Positions 63,743 to 64,000 of a stretch of DNA of 64,000 bases are shown here, in pieces (position 1 is the stretch's first letter; each line of letters opens with the position of its first letter). A program made the translations under genes and the position numbers. This stretch comes from Diploptera punctata (taxonomy: Eukaryota > Arthropoda > Insecta > Blattodea > Blaberidae), in the NCBI GenBank assembly GCA_030220185.1, contig JASPKZ010009683.1:62001-126000 (forward strand), in the 5' to 3' direction. The notes beneath the pieces were generated by a model that had not been told where the DNA came from, searched no databases, and saw only the letters and a list, made by a program, of their open reading frames with translations.

Positions 63743-64000
63743 TTTTACAGCTTTTGTATTGGCTATTATATTATATTATATTTCAATCTCACGTTAACTG
63801 TGTATTGCTGTGAATCATTTCCGAGTCAGCAACTGTGTACTAGCAGAGAGTAAAAACATTGATGTACCAGCCAGCAACTATGTAGTCTACTAAAACATTG
63901 ATCTCATCTGGTCTTATTTTCTGATCGGCAAATTTAAGATGAGTCATGGTTTTTGGATTTCAGATTTCAGAAAAAAAAGTTATTTATTTTCGAGTACATA
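63743..64000. other. No gene recognised
   Basis: Flank of the last LINE; AT-rich. Confidence 0.35.

Noticed and set aside
1..64000. CRISPR array, rRNA genes, bacterial operons or integrated prophage
   Set aside because: No regularly spaced repeats with unique spacers, no rRNA-like sequence and no prokaryotic gene organisation anywhere in the window.

Overview
The window looks like intergenic or intronic DNA from a large, repeat-rich insect genome. The reasons are the AT-rich composition, dense APE-type/RTE-like LINEs with long (ATT)n tails, several tRNA-derived SINE families, and hAT, Tc1, PIF/Harbinger and Penelope-like remnants. The repeat repertoire resembles a cockroach or termite (Blattodea), but that is from familiarity and is not proved by the sequence. 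There is no bacterial gene organisation, operon, rRNA or CRISPR. Only one stretch looks like a host protein-coding exon: 16065-16208 on the minus strand, a calpain-like N-terminal exon with a canonical splice acceptor and donor. Nearly everything else is mobile DNA, much of it nested.

Layout. 0-5.7 kb: end of a hairpin-bearing element, a decayed CGGBP1-like hAT transposase, LINE 3' remnants and a 0.66 kb tandem duplication. 6-12.8 kb: SINEs and an inverted Penelope-like insertion in a LINE. 12.8-14.4 kb: two head-to-tail copies of the hairpin-bearing (Helentron-like) family, one split by a LINE. 15.3-19.3 kb: a MITE, the calpain exon, and a DUF4817-type transposon whose terminal repeat has been amplified into a five-unit minisatellite. 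19.4-31 kb: SINEs, an almost complete LINE A (24.8-27.4 kb, plus strand) and another hairpin-family copy. 31-43 kb: LINE B and C fragments, a PIF/Harbinger element inserted in a LINE, and a tRNA-bearing foldback (39978-40471). 43-50.4 kb: a LINE A endonuclease piece, an intron-containing tRNA-Tyr-like sequence, a Penelope fragment, a Tc1 C-terminus, a hAT MITE with a perfect 8-bp target duplication, a second Harbinger element inside a SINE, and a 1.8 kb unclassified transposon with subterminal repeats. 51-64 kb: LINE B and A copies, including the longest LINE A (58.6-61.8 kb, minus strand), a fifth hairpin-family copy, a Jockey-type gag fragment and a second tRNA-bearing foldback (57941-58484).

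The elements interact mostly as a record of nested insertion. In several places, removing an insertion and one target duplication restores the interrupted older element: Penelope in LINE C, Harbinger in LINE C, Harbinger in SINE F, LINE C in SINE E. Names such as LINE A/B/C, SINE A-F, repeat R and HE are local labels for families defined by comparing copies within this window. The most unusual structures are the hairpin-ended HE family, the two tRNA-bearing foldbacks, the 48.5-50.3 kb transposon, and the TIR-derived minisatellite.
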